Positions 52,595 to 61,589 are shown, counted from the stretch's first letter. The stretch: 64,000 bases of DNA from Legionella sp. PATHC035 (GCF_026191115.1 NZ_JAPHOT010000001.1:2237501-2301500), one strand, 5' to 3'. Program-made: numbers and translations. The notes: a model not told the origin generated them from the letters alone.

Positions 52595-53656
52595 ATGAAA
52601 ATATTGGTCATCCAGCATAAGGCCATTGGTGATGTTTTAATAAGTAGTATTATTGGTAATAACTTAAGAAAAATAATGCCAAATGCAACGATTCATTACT
52701 TAGTTAATAAAGAGACTTTGCCTGTATTAGAGGGAAATCCTAACATTAATCGGATCATTACACTTCATCCAAAACATAAGAGAAATGCCCGTACTTTTAT
52801 AAAGTTTGCTTTGCAAATCAGACGTGAGCAGTATGACATTGTGATTGATGCCTATACCAAGTTGGAAAGCTGGATTATTGTTTGGCTTTGTGCAGCAAAG
52901 CGGCGTATTTCATATAAGAAAAAATATAGAGCCTTTCTGTATACAGATAATCTTTCCCGGGAAGCGGTAAAGGCTACCCAACCTGGTCGGATGATTGACT
53001 TAAAACTTCTTTTAATTCAACCGTTTTTAAATGATGTGATACCGGAGCGTCTTCCGCAGATATATCTTGCTGATGATGAAAAACGCAAGGCAGCGCTTTT
53101 ATTTAAAAAACATCATCTTCCTGCCAAAAAAAACCTCATGCTTAATATTACGGGGAGTAGTCCTGTAAAAACATATCCCCTTGAATACATGGCGACTCTG
53201 GTGAATCAAATCGTAAGTCAGGTCAATGTGAATATTTTATTTAATTTTATGCCGCACCAAAAAGATGAAGCACAAAAAGTGTATGAACTATGTAATGAGG
53301 AAGCTAAAGCAAATATATTCTTTGAGTTATCCAATTATGACTTAAGAACGTTTATTGCCATAATGAATGAATGTGATGCAATTATCGGCAATGAAGGCGG
53401 TGCAATCCATATCGCCAAAGCGCTGAACAAACCTTCGTTTACGATTTTTTCTCCCTGGATCAAGAAACAGGATTGGTCTACTTTTGAAGATGACTTTAAT
53501 CATGTCGCAGTGCATCTTTCTGATTTTAAGAATGAATTATTAATGGATACTCCTGAAACTGAATTGAGGGGGAACGCGCTTGAGCTGTTTAAAGAGCTAA
53601 AACCAGAATTTATTGTGCCTAAACTCAGTGCTTATTTAGCCCATCACTTTGGATAG
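52595..53656 (+). CDS. GT9-family glycosyltransferase (heptosyltransferase-like)
   Basis: 353 residues, GT-B fold. The start MKILVIQHKAIGDVLISSII is the typical heptosyltransferase I/II N-terminus (x-R/H-x-x-x-IGDxL). C-terminal half: NLMLNITGSSPVKTYPLEYM near the nucleotide-sugar site, NECDAIIGNEGGAIHIAKAL (G-N-D/E-G-G-x-x-H-x-A) and PSFTIFSPWIKKQDW. It probably adds a heptose or related sugar to an LPS core; the acceptor cannot be read. Follows the acyltransferases by 47 bases with GAGGG before the ATG. Confidence 0.88.
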   Translation: MKILVIQHKAIGDVLISSIIGNNLRKIMPNATIHYLVNKETLPVLEGNPNINRIITLHPKHKRNARTFIKFALQIRREQYDIVIDAYTKLESWIIVWLCAAKRRISYKKKYRAFLYTDNLSREAVKATQPGRMIDLKLLLIQPFLNDVIPERLPQIYLADDEKRKAALLFKKHHLPAKKNLMLNITGSSPVKTYPLEYMATLVNQIVSQVNVNILFNFMPHQKDEAQKVYELCNEEAKANIFFELSNYDLRTFIAIMNECDAIIGNEGGAIHIAKALNKPSFTIFSPWIKKQDWSTFEDDFNHVAVHLSDFKNELLMDTPETELRGNALELFKELKPEFIVPKLSAYLAHHFG

Positions 53657-53771
53657 CCTATTGATGAAATAGGCTTATAGATGGGCACCAGACAAAAATA
53701 GGTACGCCGTTAGTGACAGTAAAGCTCAGCTTGTAATTTTGTATGTTATAAACTAATGGGTTAAAATGTGA

Positions 53772-54239
53772 ATCGTCTGTAATTTATTTACCCCCCCCCC
53801 ATATCATTATCAGTTAAAAAATCTAGCTGCGCTTTCAGGAAATCATTTCATAGAAGCATTTCATAGTGTCCCTAATGGTTGCCACAGCCTGAGTTTATGC
53901 TCAAATAAGCTTTGCAATAAATCTGGCGCGGAATCAGCTGCAGCCTTTTCAAAAATTCCAATCCATGTCATCAGGCTTTATTTAGGCGGCAATTACCTTG
54001 GTATCAAATCAGGTGCAGAATTAGCTCAAGCCTTTGCAGGAATTCCGATAAGCATCGTGCTACTCAATTTGGAAAATAATGGTTTGGGGGCAAGATCAGG
54101 TAGTGAATTAGCTGAGATTTTGGCAGCAATTCCCAATCATGTGGACTCTCTTGTTTTAGCAGAAAATGGTTTAGGTAGAAAATCGGGTGCTGAACTCGCT
54201 CAAGCCTTTAAGGCAATACCAATCAGCGTGAGCTCATAA
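53772..54239 (+). pseudogene. Leucine-rich-repeat effector remnant
   Basis: One frame encodes four to five ribonuclease-inhibitor-type repeats of about 28 residues: SLSLCSNKLCNKSGAESAAA, LYLGGNYLGIKSGAELAQAF, LNLENNGLGARSGSELAEIL and LVLAENGLGRKSGAELAQAF, ending at a TAA at 54237. The N-L-G-x-K-S-G-A-E-L-A core is kept throughout. No start codon or ribosome site serves this frame: it is open back to a stop at 53769 and crosses the C10 tract. Downstream of the stop the same frame still shows a repeat-like VYFRKNGLYRRKEAG. Probably the middle of a decayed host-directed protein; only a GTG inside the third repeat could start a 60-residue product. Confidence 0.7.
53791..53800. repeat. C10 homopolymer tract
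   Basis: Ten consecutive C residues near the start of the leucine-rich-repeat remnant. Such tracts are prone to slipped-strand changes. In the present phase the repeat frame continues upstream of the tract to a stop at 53769 without a usable start. Confidence 0.8.
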
Positions 54240-54530
54240 AGGACGCCCAGGTTTCTTTCAACGGCAGCTGAAGTGTACTTCAGAAAAAATGGCCTCTATA
54301 GAAGAAAAGAAGCCGGAATATCAATTCAGTGAAGCAGAAAAAATCATTTGGCCGCCCCTGGTTTGATTGGCTCCATTTTTTTCTACACGACAATACGTTA
54401 TTTTCGTAAGGCGATTAGCCTGTTATAGACTCTCCCGTAGACTCACGGTAATTGAGTCTTTCTATTTTTGGTAGAACCCATTAGAGTACGGAATAATTAT
54501 TTGGGGTTAATCTATAGAGGGAACTTATTT

Positions 54531-55376
54531 ATGAAAACAGCATTGGTATCTGGATTTGCGCGTTCGTTTATATCCGGTCAGCCTATTGCAGGTGCAACTA
54601 TCACCGTCGTTGAAAACAACCAGCTAAAATTTCAGACCGATTCTTCCGGCAAATTCGGGCCATTTGAATGGCCTGTTGGCGAACCGATTACTTTAGTTTT
54701 TGAAAAGCCTGGATCTTTTTGGACTGGCTATAAGACGACCCAAACAGCCACTTTGATTGTCCCCACAGAAGGAATCAATAACGAAAATTTCCTAAAAAAT
54801 ATTTCATTCCAAGTCGCTTCAAATATGGCTTATAAATTTCTTGCTTTCGCAATGGGAGAGACTGAAAACCCGGAAGCATGCCAAATTGCGGCAACCGTTA
54901 CACCGCCTAACACAACCATGGATGATATTCCTCAAGGTATCGAGGGGGTTACGGTCAGCTTATCCCCTAAAGTCGATGTAAAAACATTTTATTTCGGTAT
55001 TTTTCCCATTGTCCATAAAACCAATCCTTTTATCCGCACATTGAAAGAGACTTCGCTCGATGGCGGCGTGGCCTTTCTCAATGTTCCGCCCGGTGAGTAC
55101 ACTATGGAGGCACGCAAGAATAACATCCCTTTTTCTAAGGTAAGCATTAAGGCACGTAAAGGGATGATAGTGAACGCGAGCCCGCCACAAGGGCCTACCA
55201 TGCTGATGGATGCAAGCTTGGCAAAGGATCCTACAATGACTCAACAACCGAAAATGCATGGAGTAGAAAGGAAGCCCAATCAATTTAGTTTTTTTAAGCC
55301 TGCTTTAGCCTTAGGATTAACCGCGGCGGCAGTAGTTGCTGCAACTGCCCTAAGTAAGGCCAGTACTACCCCATAA
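54531..55376 (+). CDS. Carboxypeptidase-regulatory-like domain protein with C-terminal membrane anchor
   Basis: 281 residues from the ATG at 54531, which follows GAGGGAAC; the frame is open 21 codons further up. The N-terminal 90 residues (ISGQPIAGATITVVENNQLK then FQTDSSGKFGPFEWPVGEPI) form a CarboxypepD-reg/SdrD-B-type beta-sandwich, and a second module reads GVTVSLSPKVDVKTFYFGIF, with GVAFLNVPPGEYTMEARK. A terminal hydrophobic helix (FFKPALALGLTAAAVVAATA) ends the protein. No N-terminal signal peptide is evident, so location is uncertain; a tail-anchored or secreted protein is possible. Confidence 0.72.
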   Translation: MKTALVSGFARSFISGQPIAGATITVVENNQLKFQTDSSGKFGPFEWPVGEPITLVFEKPGSFWTGYKTTQTATLIVPTEGINNENFLKNISFQVASNMAYKFLAFAMGETENPEACQIAATVTPPNTTMDDIPQGIEGVTVSLSPKVDVKTFYFGIFPIVHKTNPFIRTLKETSLDGGVAFLNVPPGEYTMEARKNNIPFSKVSIKARKGMIVNASPPQGPTMLMDASLAKDPTMTQQPKMHGVERKPNQFSFFKPALALGLTAAAVVAATALSKASTTP

Positions 55377-55434
55377 AATACACAATAAGTCATCTATAAT
55401 TATCAGTATTCCATCGTTATTGTGTGATTTAAAA

Positions 55435-55740
55435 ATGGAAGAAAAAGTTGAAACAACGATCAGCAAGCATAGTCAATTAATTAGCTTAATGAAAGTATTA
55501 GGATACCCCTCTGATGAGGATGGAATCTGTAATGGTTATGCTTACATGGGAATGCAGGCTTTTTTCGCAAAAGAATTAGACGTTTTTAAACAAAGAGTCG
55601 ATCATTTATTAAATATCCCATTAAATGATTTTGAAAACGAGGCAGCGATTCAATTTGATGCCTTAAAAAATGATCTTCTCAATCAAGGAACGAATGAAGA
55701 TGACTACAGCAATAGAAAAGACAGTGAGAAGAGTTTTTGA
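55435..55740 (+). pseudogene. Truncated N-terminal fragment of an effector-like protein
   Basis: 101 codons from the ATG at 55435 (MEEKVETTISKHSQLISLMK). It carries GYPSDEDGICNGYAYMGMQA then FFAKELDVFKQRVDHLL, which mirrors the DGxCxGxxxxxxQ-A segment at the N-terminus of the ankyrin protein at 15339-16928 and other Legionella proteins. The His and Asp partners and everything after about 100 residues are missing, and the frame runs 47 bases into the next gene before stopping. Most likely the remains of a larger gene cut by a rearrangement. Confidence 0.6.
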
Positions 55741-56113
55741 TGAAATGTGGAACCAACAAAGGGCTGCAGTAGCCGATGAGCTCTTTTCAGTAAAGACATT
55801 AATTCATTTCAGCTATGATCAAGCAGCAAATTTACACGATTTTAAACAAGCTTTGTTGGAATGGTATGAAGCCTTTCCAGATCTGATGCATTCTATTGAT
55901 GATCTAATAGTGAGTGGCGATAAAGTGGTGACGCGCTGGCATGGTCAGGGAACTCACCGAGGGGAATTTTCAGGCATTCCCGCCACAGGGACATCTGTAT
56001 TTTATAGCGGCATTACCATTTTTCGTTTGGATGATAATAATCAAATTGCTGAAGCTTGGGTGTATAGTGATTTGAATGACATGATTGCCAAAATGCAACA
56101 AAATCAAAAATAA
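55694..56113 (+). CDS. SnoaL-like ester cyclase-fold protein
   Basis: 139 residues (ATG at 55694, or 55700 reading MTTAIEKTVRRVFDEMWNQQ). SnoaL/NTF2-like cone fold: NQQRAAVADELFSVKTLIHF, then FKQALLEWYEAFPDLMHSID, DKVVTRWHGQGTHRGEFSGI and GITIFRLDDNNQIAEAWVYS. The polyketide cyclase subgroup has this order with His/Asp acid-base residues; small proteins of this type often act on unknown substrates. AAGGAA precedes the start. It is 12 bases before the S9 peptidase gene and probably shares its transcript. Confidence 0.85.
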   Translation: MKMTTAIEKTVRRVFDEMWNQQRAAVADELFSVKTLIHFSYDQAANLHDFKQALLEWYEAFPDLMHSIDDLIVSGDKVVTRWHGQGTHRGEFSGIPATGTSVFYSGITIFRLDDNNQIAEAWVYSDLNDMIAKMQQNQK

Positions 56114-56124
56114 AGGGCCTAATT

Positions 56125-58413
56125 ATGGACAAGGACAGAGCGGCGCGTTATGAGAAGTCAAAAAAATTTCTCCCCCAAAATGTTTTTGGTTTAATCAAGA
56201 ACTTACAACCTGCGATCGCATGGTCACCCAGTGAAAGGCTTATTTGCTATCGTCATGATACTGCCGAAGGTTATGAGTATCTTATTTTTAATCTGGAAAC
56301 TAAAAAAAAAGAGCGTGCATTTGACCATTCAGTACTGGCAAAAACAATTGCGAAAGAATTAAAAAGCGAAGTAAATGCTTTTGCTTTACCCATCAATAAA
56401 GTCGATTTTTTTAATGAGCATATTTTACAGCTCTATATAGAACAGTTTATTTTTCAATACAATCGAGCGACGCAGACCCTTGAACTTATGGCAGATACAT
56501 CAAAGCAAACGGCCATGTCCCATTGCCCTTCGATTATGGAAATTTGGGGATTTGTTCCTGCCTTAATTGTATCGCGAATACGTTCACCCGATCAGCGTTG
56601 GGAATTATACAGCAAGGCTCATAATTTATTTCTTTTTTCACTGGATGAGCATAAAGAATATCAATTGACTGCCGATGGTAGTGCAAGCAATGCCTATGCT
56701 GCTTCCCCTGATACGAATTTAACTTCCTTGTCGCTGCGTCGTATGCAGATAACCCTTCCACCTATGGCGCTTTGGTCGCCTGATTCACAAAAGATCGTGA
56801 CATTCCAATGCAATCAAGAGCATGTAAAAACATTACCGTTGTTGCAACATGCTCCTGAAGATGGTTCTCTGCGTCCCCAAGTTTTTGAGGCCCATATTCC
56901 TTTTGTAGGGGATGAAGTGATCCCAGAAATTAAATTATGCCTGATTGACGTGCAAAAAAAGAAGCTGCGCGCGGTAGACTTGCCTCCCTTGATGCCGGCA
57001 TTGGTGGGATCGCCAATTGAAGCAGGCTACGTATGGTGGAGTGAAGACAGCAAAAAAATCTTTTTTTTAAAAGAAGAGCGTGGAAATCATCAACTGTCTT
57101 TATGTGAACTGGATGTTGCTACAGAACAGCAGCGGACTATTTTAACTGAAAAGTCCACCGGCTTCGTCGAGCCTAGCCAGCTTATCCTCTGGCAGAATTA
57201 CACGCGAATATTAGAGGACTCGAAAGAGTTTGTTTGGTTATCGAATCAGAATGGATGGGCGCATCTTTATTTACATGATTTACAGACCGGACAAGTAAAA
57301 AATCCGCTCACTCAAGGAGAATGGATGGTGCGCAAAGTATTCCATGTGGATGGTACCAATCGGTGGATTTATTTTTTGGGGAATGGTAGAGAACCAGCTG
57401 TTGATCCTTATTTTCGTTATTTATATCGTGCTCGTTTGGATGGGAGTGAGGTGCAATTACTGACCCCGGAAACAGCTGATCACACGATTGTTTTCTCACC
57501 ATCCCAGGAATATTTTATCGATTATTATTCGTCTATGGAGTCCTTGCCAGTCACTAAATTACGCGATAAAAATGGCCATGAAATCATTACCCTGGAAGAA
57601 GCCGATTTTTCCCAATTATTTGCTTTGGGATATAGGCAGCCACGGCCCTTCTGTCTCAAGGGTGCCGATGGGGAAACTGATATTTATGGGCTTATTTATT
57701 TCCCTACAGATTTTGATCCAAAGAAAAAATATCCAATCATTGATGAAATTTATCCTGGACCTCAGTTGACTCGGGTACCCAAAACATATTGTTCGGATCT
57801 TCCCGAATACATATATGGTTGTTGGTGGCCTCAAAGTGTCGCTGAGCTGGGTTTTATCGTCATTAATGTGGACGGGCGTGGTACCCCGTTGCGCTCTAAA
57901 AAGTTTCATGAATATTCTTACCAGCATTTAGAAACGGCTGGAGGATTAGAGGACCATGTCGAGATCATTAGAAACTTAGCGAAGCAATATTCTTATATCG
58001 ATATCGATAGAGTGGGGATTATGGGACAGTCAGCGGGAGGATATGCGGCAACGCGCGCATTATTCACGTATCCTGATTTTTATAAGGTGGGTGTCTGTAT
58101 TTCTGGGTTACAAGATTTACGGAGTTATTTGGCATTTTGGGGGGAGCGATATCACGGGTTGCCAAGCGATGTAGATTATACCGCCCAATCAAACTATCTG
58201 CTGGCGGATCGATTGAAGGGAAATTTATTTTTAATTCATGGGGATCTCGATGATAACGTTCATCCAGCCAATATGATGCAGCTTGTGGATGCGTTAATTA
58301 AGGCCGATAAAAATTTTGATATGTTATTAGTTCCTAATGCAAACCATTCTGTTTATTTCATGGATTCATATGTCTTACGGAGGATAGGGGAGTATTTTGT
58401 TGACCATTTATAA
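56125..58413 (+). CDS. Prolyl oligopeptidase-family (S9, DPP-IV type) peptidase
   Basis: 762 residues. An eight-bladed propeller-like N-terminal part (residues about 20-500: IAWSPSERLICYRHDT, ALWSPDSQKIVTFQCN, VWWSEDSKKIFFLKEE, FVWLSNQNGWAHLYLHDLQT) precedes an alpha/beta hydrolase with PIIDEIYPGPQLTRVPKTY, NVDGRGTPLRSKKFHEYSY, the nucleophile IMGQSAGGYAATRALFTYPD (Ser about 636), Asp in HGDLDDNVHPANMMQ and His in PNANHSVYFMD. DPP-IV-type enzymes release N-terminal dipeptides ending in Pro or Ala. No signal peptide, so probably cytosolic. Confidence 0.93.
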   Translation: MDKDRAARYEKSKKFLPQNVFGLIKNLQPAIAWSPSERLICYRHDTAEGYEYLIFNLETKKKERAFDHSVLAKTIAKELKSEVNAFALPINKVDFFNEHILQLYIEQFIFQYNRATQTLELMADTSKQTAMSHCPSIMEIWGFVPALIVSRIRSPDQRWELYSKAHNLFLFSLDEHKEYQLTADGSASNAYAASPDTNLTSLSLRRMQITLPPMALWSPDSQKIVTFQCNQEHVKTLPLLQHAPEDGSLRPQVFEAHIPFVGDEVIPEIKLCLIDVQKKKLRAVDLPPLMPALVGSPIEAGYVWWSEDSKKIFFLKEERGNHQLSLCELDVATEQQRTILTEKSTGFVEPSQLILWQNYTRILEDSKEFVWLSNQNGWAHLYLHDLQTGQVKNPLTQGEWMVRKVFHVDGTNRWIYFLGNGREPAVDPYFRYLYRARLDGSEVQLLTPETADHTIVFSPSQEYFIDYYSSMESLPVTKLRDKNGHEIITLEEADFSQLFALGYRQPRPFCLKGADGETDIYGLIYFPTDFDPKKKYPIIDEIYPGPQLTRVPKTYCSDLPEYIYGCWWPQSVAELGFIVINVDGRGTPLRSKKFHEYSYQHLETAGGLEDHVEIIRNLAKQYSYIDIDRVGIMGQSAGGYAATRALFTYPDFYKVGVCISGLQDLRSYLAFWGERYHGLPSDVDYTAQSNYLLADRLKGNLFLIHGDLDDNVHPANMMQLVDALIKADKNFDMLLVPNANHSVYFMDSYVLRRIGEYFVDHL

Positions 58414-58418
58414 GATCA

Positions 58419-58485
58419 GGGGGCAGACTCGATTGATGAGATTAGTTTTAATCTTTTCAGTTTGTAATCAATCGTGTCTGCCCCC
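58419..58485. repeat. 67-nt MITE-like long inverted repeat
   Basis: Arms 58419-58437 (GGGGGCAGACTCGATTGAT) and 58467-58485 pair over 19 bases with one mismatch, around a 29-base AT-rich loop. It begins five bases after the peptidase stop. It may end transcription, but its GC-rich outer arms and symmetry look like a miniature mobile or IS-derived element. Confidence 0.65.
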
Positions 58486-59012
58486 ATTGATCGCGCACCT
58501 CTTTTTAGCTCCGCTATGCAATTAAAATCAAAATTTCTTATCTCAATTCCTCATCTAAAGTAGACTGGTTTCTCAGAAAAAAGGATTATTTTTTTAGGGA
58601 GTTGTGAGAAAAATTGTAAAGAGATGAAACTGTAAGCGTTAGGATGATAATCAATGGATGAATCTCGATATTTGATGACTAGCGATTAAAAATCGATTTT
58701 AAAAACAGCGCAGTGGATCAGAAAAATAAATAGGCAAGACATAGCTCTTATTCGAATCAATGAGGTAGCATCAATGGATTCTGGCCCTTCATGCTCTTTA
58801 ACTGGTTTTGCTTATGGAAAAAGAATATATTTGGCCTAGCGCTTCACTTGCGCTATGATGCATTTTTTTTGATTAAAAATAGATTTATTCTGGTATATTG
58901 TGACATCCTTCGTGATCTATTAATTTTTGAATTAAGTTTTTTAAAGAGGTCATCTCGACAACTTTTAAAATTTTTTCGGTAAAATATCTGTTGTGGAAGT
59001 AGAAAATAACTT
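58486..59012. other. Intergenic region, no clear gene
   Basis: 527 bases, AT-rich. A small hairpin TAGCGC-TTCACTT-GCGCTA (58837-58855) followed seven bases later by eight T's (58863-58870) could end a short RNA transcribed from upstream, but no matching promoter is firm. A 63-codon frame from 58791 lacks a ribosome site and is not called. Confidence 0.4.
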
Positions 59013-59447
59013 ATGAATTATGATGCAATATTATTAACCATTAAACGTCTTATTACAGGCATACTCCCGATGCTGCTGGTTGCTTGTGTTCATCAGCAAG
59101 CCAATGGTCCGGATCACTATGTGGTCAGAGGGAAAACATATCATGTGATGAAATCTGCCAAAAACTACAAAGCAAAAGGAATTGCTTCCTGGTATGGGTC
59201 ACATGCTCGGAATCAAAAAACCTCGAGCGGAGCACGCTACAACATGTATGCGATGACAGCAGCCCATCCTACACTCCCATTTGCCACACGAGTACGGGTT
59301 AAAAACCTGAACAATGGCCGGTCAATTGTGGTTCGGATTACTGATCGAGGTCCTTTTTTATCGAACAGGATTATTGATTTATCCTTTGCTGCCGCTAAGA
59401 AACTCGGTATAAAAGGCACTGCCCCTGTTGAAATCGAAGTCGTTTGA
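59013..59447 (+). CDS. rlpA: RlpA-like lipoprotein (septal lytic transglycosylase family)
   Basis: 144 residues. A lipoprotein signal with lipobox LLVAC (Cys about 25) is followed by the double-psi beta-barrel: KGIASWYGSHARNQKTSSGA, RYNMYAMTAAHPTLPFATRV, VKNLNNGRSIVVRITDRGPF and IIDLSFAAAKKLGIKG. The catalytic Asp of ITDRGPF is present. RlpA proteins cut stem-free glycan strands at division sites. The usual C-terminal SPOR domain is absent, so septal targeting would need another route. Confidence 0.9.
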   Translation: MNYDAILLTIKRLITGILPMLLVACVHQQANGPDHYVVRGKTYHVMKSAKNYKAKGIASWYGSHARNQKTSSGARYNMYAMTAAHPTLPFATRVRVKNLNNGRSIVVRITDRGPFLSNRIIDLSFAAAKKLGIKGTAPVEIEVV

Positions 59448-59693
59448 AATGACTAAGAAGTATGGCTTGCCCAAACTTGAGCGAGTGATGAACTCTTTCC
59501 AAGAATGGCTCACGCCTGCGATGGGATGACAGCGTATAGAATAAAGCGCTTACCGCACTGAAAGGTTAGCTTGTAGTGGAGATTGCCCCACTCAGGGGAA
59601 TTTAAGGTGTTTCAAAGAATTCCTTGAAGAAAGAACAGGCCACTGCCATAATAAATTTACTTGTTAAGCAGTATTTCCGCAAAAGGATTTTTT

Positions 59694-61376
59694 ATGGCTA
59701 CTGTAGGCACTTATCTCGCACAACGCCTCCAAGAATTGGGAGTGAATGATTATTTTGCAATTCCTGGGGACTACAATCTGGGTTTGCTCGACGAGCTCTT
59801 AAAAAACGACTCGCTGCACATGATCAATTGTTGTAATGAATTGAATGCAGGCTATGCAGCGGATGGTTATGCGCGTATCAAAGGGGTTTCTGCACTGGTT
59901 GTAACGTATAGCGTTGGGGGCTTGAGTGCGGTCAATGCCGTTGCAGGGGCTTACGCGGAGAATTTGCCGATCATCGTGATCTCCGGGGGGCCTAATACAA
60001 ACTCGGTACAAGATGCGGAAATTTTACACCATACACTGGCAACGGAAAATTACAGCTATGTCCTTGAAATATTTGCGAAAATTACAGCACATAGCGTATT
60101 TATCCACAGGCCCAGCGATGCGCCCATGCAAATTGACTCTGCCATAGCTATTGCCCTTGAAAAGAAAAAACCTGTTTACATTGAAATTGCCTGCAACATT
60201 GCTGGAGCAAGTGTTTCCCCGCCAACTCAGCGGGCGCTTAATGTCAAACGGTTGAGTGATACCTCTTCTCTTGCTGCCGCAATTGAAGAGGCCGCCAATC
60301 AACTTAATTCTGCAGTCAAGCCTGTGTTAATCGCTGGAAGTAAATCGCGTCCCTGTGAGGCTACGGCGATGATTGAAGCCTTAAGCCATTCCTGCGGTTA
60401 TGCCCTCGCCGCAATGCCTGATGCGAAGGGTTTTGTCTCAGAACAACATCCTAATTATATTGGCATTTATTGGGGACCAGTCAGCTCTCCAGGATGTGCA
60501 GAAATTGTTGAATCAAGCGACCTTTATTTCTTTATAGGGCCTAATTTTAACGATTACACCACGGTTGGTCATATGTGTAATATCCAACCCAAGAAGCTTA
60601 TTGTCATTGCTGATGGTAGTGTTTCTGTTGCAGGTAAAGTATATACCGAAGTGTACATGAATGAGTTTTTGCGCGGTTTGAAGGATAAATTGAAAGTCAA
60701 TGATGCTTCTGTGAAAGCATATAAACGCATCGCAGGTTCAGCCCCCTTATATCAAGAGCCGGATGATTTGAACTCACCGCTCACTACACGATTCCTGTTT
60801 GGCCAAATTCAGAGACTATTAAGTAGTGATTATGGAATTTTGGCGGAGACCGGGGATTCATGGTTTAATGGCATGCGTCTCAATTTACCCGAAAACTGCC
60901 CGTTTGAAATTCAAATGCAATACGGATCGATTGGTTGGTCTGTAGGAGCACTTTTGGGTATGCAGGCAGCGCTTCATAATAAAAAGCGCGTTATCGCTTT
61001 GATTGGGGATGGTTCTTTCCAAATGAGTGCTCAAGAACTGTCAACGCTCATTCGTTATGGCTATAAACCCATTATCTTTTTAATGAATAACGCTTCTTAT
61101 ACAATTGAAGTTCAAATTCATGATGGCCCATATAACGTGATTAACAATTGGCATTATGCTGATTTAGTCGAAGTTTTTAATGGCGAGCAGGCCAAAGCTC
61201 GAGCTTTTAAAGCACCAACGCATCAAGCGCTTTTGGATGCAATCGTAGAAGCAAAGAAAACAGATGCTTTATGCTTTATAGAGGTGATTTTAGATAAAGA
61301 TGATTGCAATAAAAATCTGTTAGAATGGGGCGCTCGGGTTGCTTCATATAATGGCCGGTCACCAAGAGCGAATTAA
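59694..61376 (+). CDS. pdc: Pyruvate decarboxylase (ThDP-dependent)
   Basis: 560 residues from the ATG at 59694, preceded by AAAGGA; the 11 extra upstream codons have no site. It matches Zymomonas-type pyruvate decarboxylase throughout: AIPGDYNLGLLDELL (catalytic Asp 26), CCNELNAGYAADGYARIKG (Glu 49), EILHHTLATENY (His pair about 112-113), VYIEIACNIAGAS, MQYGSIGWSVGALLGMQ, GDGSFQMSAQELSTLIRYGY and NNASYTIEVQIHDGPYNVIN with the second Glu. It forms acetaldehyde and CO2 from pyruvate. An indolepyruvate decarboxylase is the main alternative, but the GPYNVINNW wording favours pyruvate. No alcohol dehydrogenase is adjacent. Confidence 0.9.
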   Translation: MATVGTYLAQRLQELGVNDYFAIPGDYNLGLLDELLKNDSLHMINCCNELNAGYAADGYARIKGVSALVVTYSVGGLSAVNAVAGAYAENLPIIVISGGPNTNSVQDAEILHHTLATENYSYVLEIFAKITAHSVFIHRPSDAPMQIDSAIAIALEKKKPVYIEIACNIAGASVSPPTQRALNVKRLSDTSSLAAAIEEAANQLNSAVKPVLIAGSKSRPCEATAMIEALSHSCGYALAAMPDAKGFVSEQHPNYIGIYWGPVSSPGCAEIVESSDLYFFIGPNFNDYTTVGHMCNIQPKKLIVIADGSVSVAGKVYTEVYMNEFLRGLKDKLKVNDASVKAYKRIAGSAPLYQEPDDLNSPLTTRFLFGQIQRLLSSDYGILAETGDSWFNGMRLNLPENCPFEIQMQYGSIGWSVGALLGMQAALHNKKRVIALIGDGSFQMSAQELSTLIRYGYKPIIFLMNNASYTIEVQIHDGPYNVINNWHYADLVEVFNGEQAKARAFKAPTHQALLDAIVEAKKTDALCFIEVILDKDDCNKNLLEWGARVASYNGRSPRAN

Positions 61377-61589
61377 CATGCTTTGCCCCCCAATTCGCTC
61401 AATGGCTTTATTTGCGCAATAATAATTCTTCTAGAGTATTACAGACTAATGCGTGCCCAGCTCATCAGTATTATTTTTGCGTAATCCCTACTCAAATTCC
61501 ACCGTGTTTCAATATCATCCAGCATCCTCAACTTTGCCATGGCTACAGGAGCTATACTTATAGTCACAAGGGTTAATAAAAGGACTTTT

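Noticed and set aside
53752..53800. Phase-variable start for the LRR frame across the C10 tract
   Set aside because: No ATG, GTG or TTG upstream with an open path to the tract was found in any of the three phases, so a simple switch cannot restore a protein here.
58837..58870. Rho-independent terminator of a small RNA
   Set aside because: Seven bases separate the short stem from the T-run and no convincing promoter lies upstream; kept only as a note.
58791..58982. 63-codon frame rich in Phe and Leu
   Set aside because: No ribosome site; its composition follows the T-rich DNA; likely chance.
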